A stretch of DNA of 5,883 bases, from positions 1 to 5,883 of the forward strand of contig DFPL01000287.1 of NCBI GenBank assembly GCA_002377245.1, written 5' to 3'. Numbering within the stretch: the stretch's first letter is position 1; each line of letters starts with the position of its first letter. Below, piece by piece: positions 4,531 to 5,883 of this stretch. Source of the stretch: Enterobacteriaceae bacterium UBA3516. GTDB taxonomy: Bacteria; Pseudomonadota; Gammaproteobacteria; Enterobacterales; Enterobacteriaceae. Made by a program: the position numbers and the translations under genes. The notes under the pieces were generated by a model, which was not told the origin of the DNA, searched no databases, and saw only the letters and a list, made by a program, of their open reading frames with translations.

Positions 4531-5883
4531 TTAATTTCGGTTACGGGTGACTTTAATAACGTCCGGCATCACGCGAATTTTGCGCATGATGTTTGCCAGA
4601 TGCACACGATCGCGAGAGGTCAGGCGGATATAAGCGCTGTAAACGCGACCGTCTTTCTCTTCCGTATTCAGGCTTTGAATATTGGAAGAGGCGGTGTTGA
4701 TTGCGGCCGTCAGGTTCGCCAGTGCCCCCTGGTGGTTGAACATATCCACCCGGATTTCGGTGATAAATTCCTGCGCGGTGTCCTTATCCCACTCGACCGC
4801 CATGTATTTTTCCGGCTCTTTCTGGTAGCCACGAATGTTACGGCAGGACTCATGGTGAATGACCAGCCCTTTACCTGGGCTGACGTGGGCCACGATCGGG
4901 TCACCCGGAATAGGACGGCAGCATTTTGCAAAGGTGATGAGCACACCATCTGCACCTTTGATAGGCAGATGACTGTGGCCGCTGCTAATGCTGGTGATGC
5001 TTTGCGTTACCGCCGTTGCGTCACCTTGTTGCAGGTTCTTCGCTACCACAACGCTCATGGCGTTGCCGAGACCGATTTCGGCCAGCAGATCGTCCAGTGA
5101 CGCCAGCTTCATGCGGTCCAGTTCGCGCTGAATGTGTTCTTGTGGGATCTCGGCCAGCTTGCGGCTGCCGCCCAACGCGTGGTTAAGCAGACGACGGCCC
5201 AGGCTGACGGAATCATCACGCTTGAGGTTTTTCAGCAATTGGCGGATTTTGGCACGGGCTTTCGAGCTGACGACAAAGTTCAGCCACGCCGCGTTCGGGC
5301 GAGCGCCCGGTGCGGTAATGATTTCCACCGTCTGGCCGCTGGCAAGCGACTGCGAAAGCGGGTAAGGCTGGCGGTCGACGCGTGCGCCTACACAGGCGTG
5401 GCCGATATCGGTATGCACGGCATAGGCGAAGTCGACCGGGGTCGCGCCAGCCGGCAGTTCGACAATGCGGCCTTCCGGGGTGAAAACATAAATCTCATCC
5501 GGGAAGAGATCAGATTTTACGCTCTCGATAAATTCAAAGGAGCTGCCTGCGCTTTGTTGCAGTTCCAGCAGACTTTGCATCCAGCGCTGGGCGCGGATTT
5601 GTGCCGTGGTGCTGCTTTCGCCACCGTCTTCTTTATACGCCCAGTGTGCCGCCACCCCCATTTCCGCCATCTGGTCCATGTCTTCGGTGCGGATCTGCAC
5701 TTCAACCGGAACACCGTGCGGGCCAATCATCGAGGTATGCAAAGATTGATAGCCGTTCGCTTTCGGAATGGCGATGTAATCTTTCACGCGACCGGGACGT
5801 GGCTTATAGAGGCTGTGCATCTGGCCAAGCACGCGGTAGCAGGTGTCGGCATCGTGGACGATCACGCGGAACGCGTAGATATC
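4531..5883 (-). CDS. spoT: Bifunctional (p)ppGpp synthase/hydrolase SpoT, C-terminal part (start beyond right edge)
   Basis: SpoT makes and, mainly, degrades the stringent-response alarmones ppGpp and pppGpp. The last 450 residues are visible. The first visible codons read DIYAFRVIV, whose Asp corresponds to E. coli Asp259 of the synthetase active site, so the whole HD hydrolase domain is off the window. Using visible numbering: synthetase domain 1-80 with RVKD at 32-35, the RxKD signature of bifunctional enzymes rather than RelA's ExDD, and YQSLHT at 45-50; TGS domain about 129-190 (EIYVFTPEGRIVELP); helical region; zinc-finger-like region about 309-352 with CC at 321-322 and HHESC at 343-347; ACT domain about 371-450, ending TRNRN as in E. 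coli. Two small insertions relative to my recollection of E. coli SpoT (one residue near 86, five in the linker before the zinc-finger-like region) predict a 708-residue protein. It heads the visible operon with trmH and recG. Confidence 0.97.
   Translation of the reverse strand, partial: DIYAFRVIVHDADTCYRVLGQMHSLYKPRPGRVKDYIAIPKANGYQSLHTSMIGPHGVPVEVQIRTEDMDQMAEMGVAAHWAYKEDGGESSTTAQIRAQRWMQSLLELQQSAGSSFEFIESVKSDLFPDEIYVFTPEGRIVELPAGATPVDFAYAVHTDIGHACVGARVDRQPYPLSQSLASGQTVEIITAPGARPNAAWLNFVVSSKARAKIRQLLKNLKRDDSVSLGRRLLNHALGGSRKLAEIPQEHIQRELDRMKLASLDDLLAEIGLGNAMSVVVAKNLQQGDATAVTQSITSISSGHSHLPIKGADGVLITFAKCCRPIPGDPIVAHVSPGKGLVIHHESCRNIRGYQKEPEKYMAVEWDKDTAQEFITEIRVDMFNHQGALANLTAAINTASSNIQSLNTEEKDGRVYSAYIRLTSRDRVHLANIMRKIRVMPDVIKVTRNRN

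Noticed and set aside
4441..5100. 219-codon plus-strand open frame antisense to spoT
   Set aside because: It lies wholly opposite a strongly conserved spoT frame, begins inside the ERIC insertion and has no recognisable motif. Long antisense frames are expected opposite GC-rich coding DNA.

Overview
The window is chromosomal DNA from a member of the Enterobacteriaceae. Four of its five genes read as close relatives of Escherichia coli K-12 proteins (XanP, RecG, TrmH, SpoT), and an ERIC repeat, which is typical of enterobacteria, lies between two of them. The exact genus cannot be fixed by eye; an Enterobacter, Leclercia, Citrobacter or Klebsiella type organism would fit.

Layout from left to right. 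Positions 1-653 (minus) hold the 5' two thirds of xanP, a xanthine permease gene cut by the left edge. Positions 654-879 are a divergent control region with a good PurR-type operator lying over a likely xanP promoter. Positions 880-1557 (plus) hold an unnamed gene for an exported, cysteine-rich protein with an SH3b-like N-terminal half. Positions 1558-3639 (minus) are recG, whose stop codon directly touches the stop of the unnamed gene. Positions 3645-4334 (minus) are trmH. Positions 4334-4527 are a 194-bp ERIC element made of a 127-bp core plus a 67-bp internal insertion. Positions 4531-5883 (minus) are the 3' two thirds of spoT, cut by the right edge at the conserved synthetase aspartate.

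spoT, trmH and recG form one leftward operon, as in E. coli (rpoZ-spoT-trmH-recG). It joins ppGpp turnover, tRNA Gm18 methylation and replication-fork rescue. trmH and recG are tightly coupled, with 5 bp between them. spoT and trmH are pushed apart by the ERIC element, whose last base is the first base of the trmH start codon, so the repeat supplies the whole trmH ribosome-binding region.

In E. coli K-12 the slot between xanP and recG holds gltS (sodium/glutamate symporter), transcribed divergently from xanP. Here the slot holds the unnamed exported-protein gene in the same orientation, and no gltS remnant is visible. I see no wholly new multi-gene system. The items most worth following are the ERIC insertion in the stringent-response operon, the gene occupying the gltS slot, and the operator between xanP and that gene.
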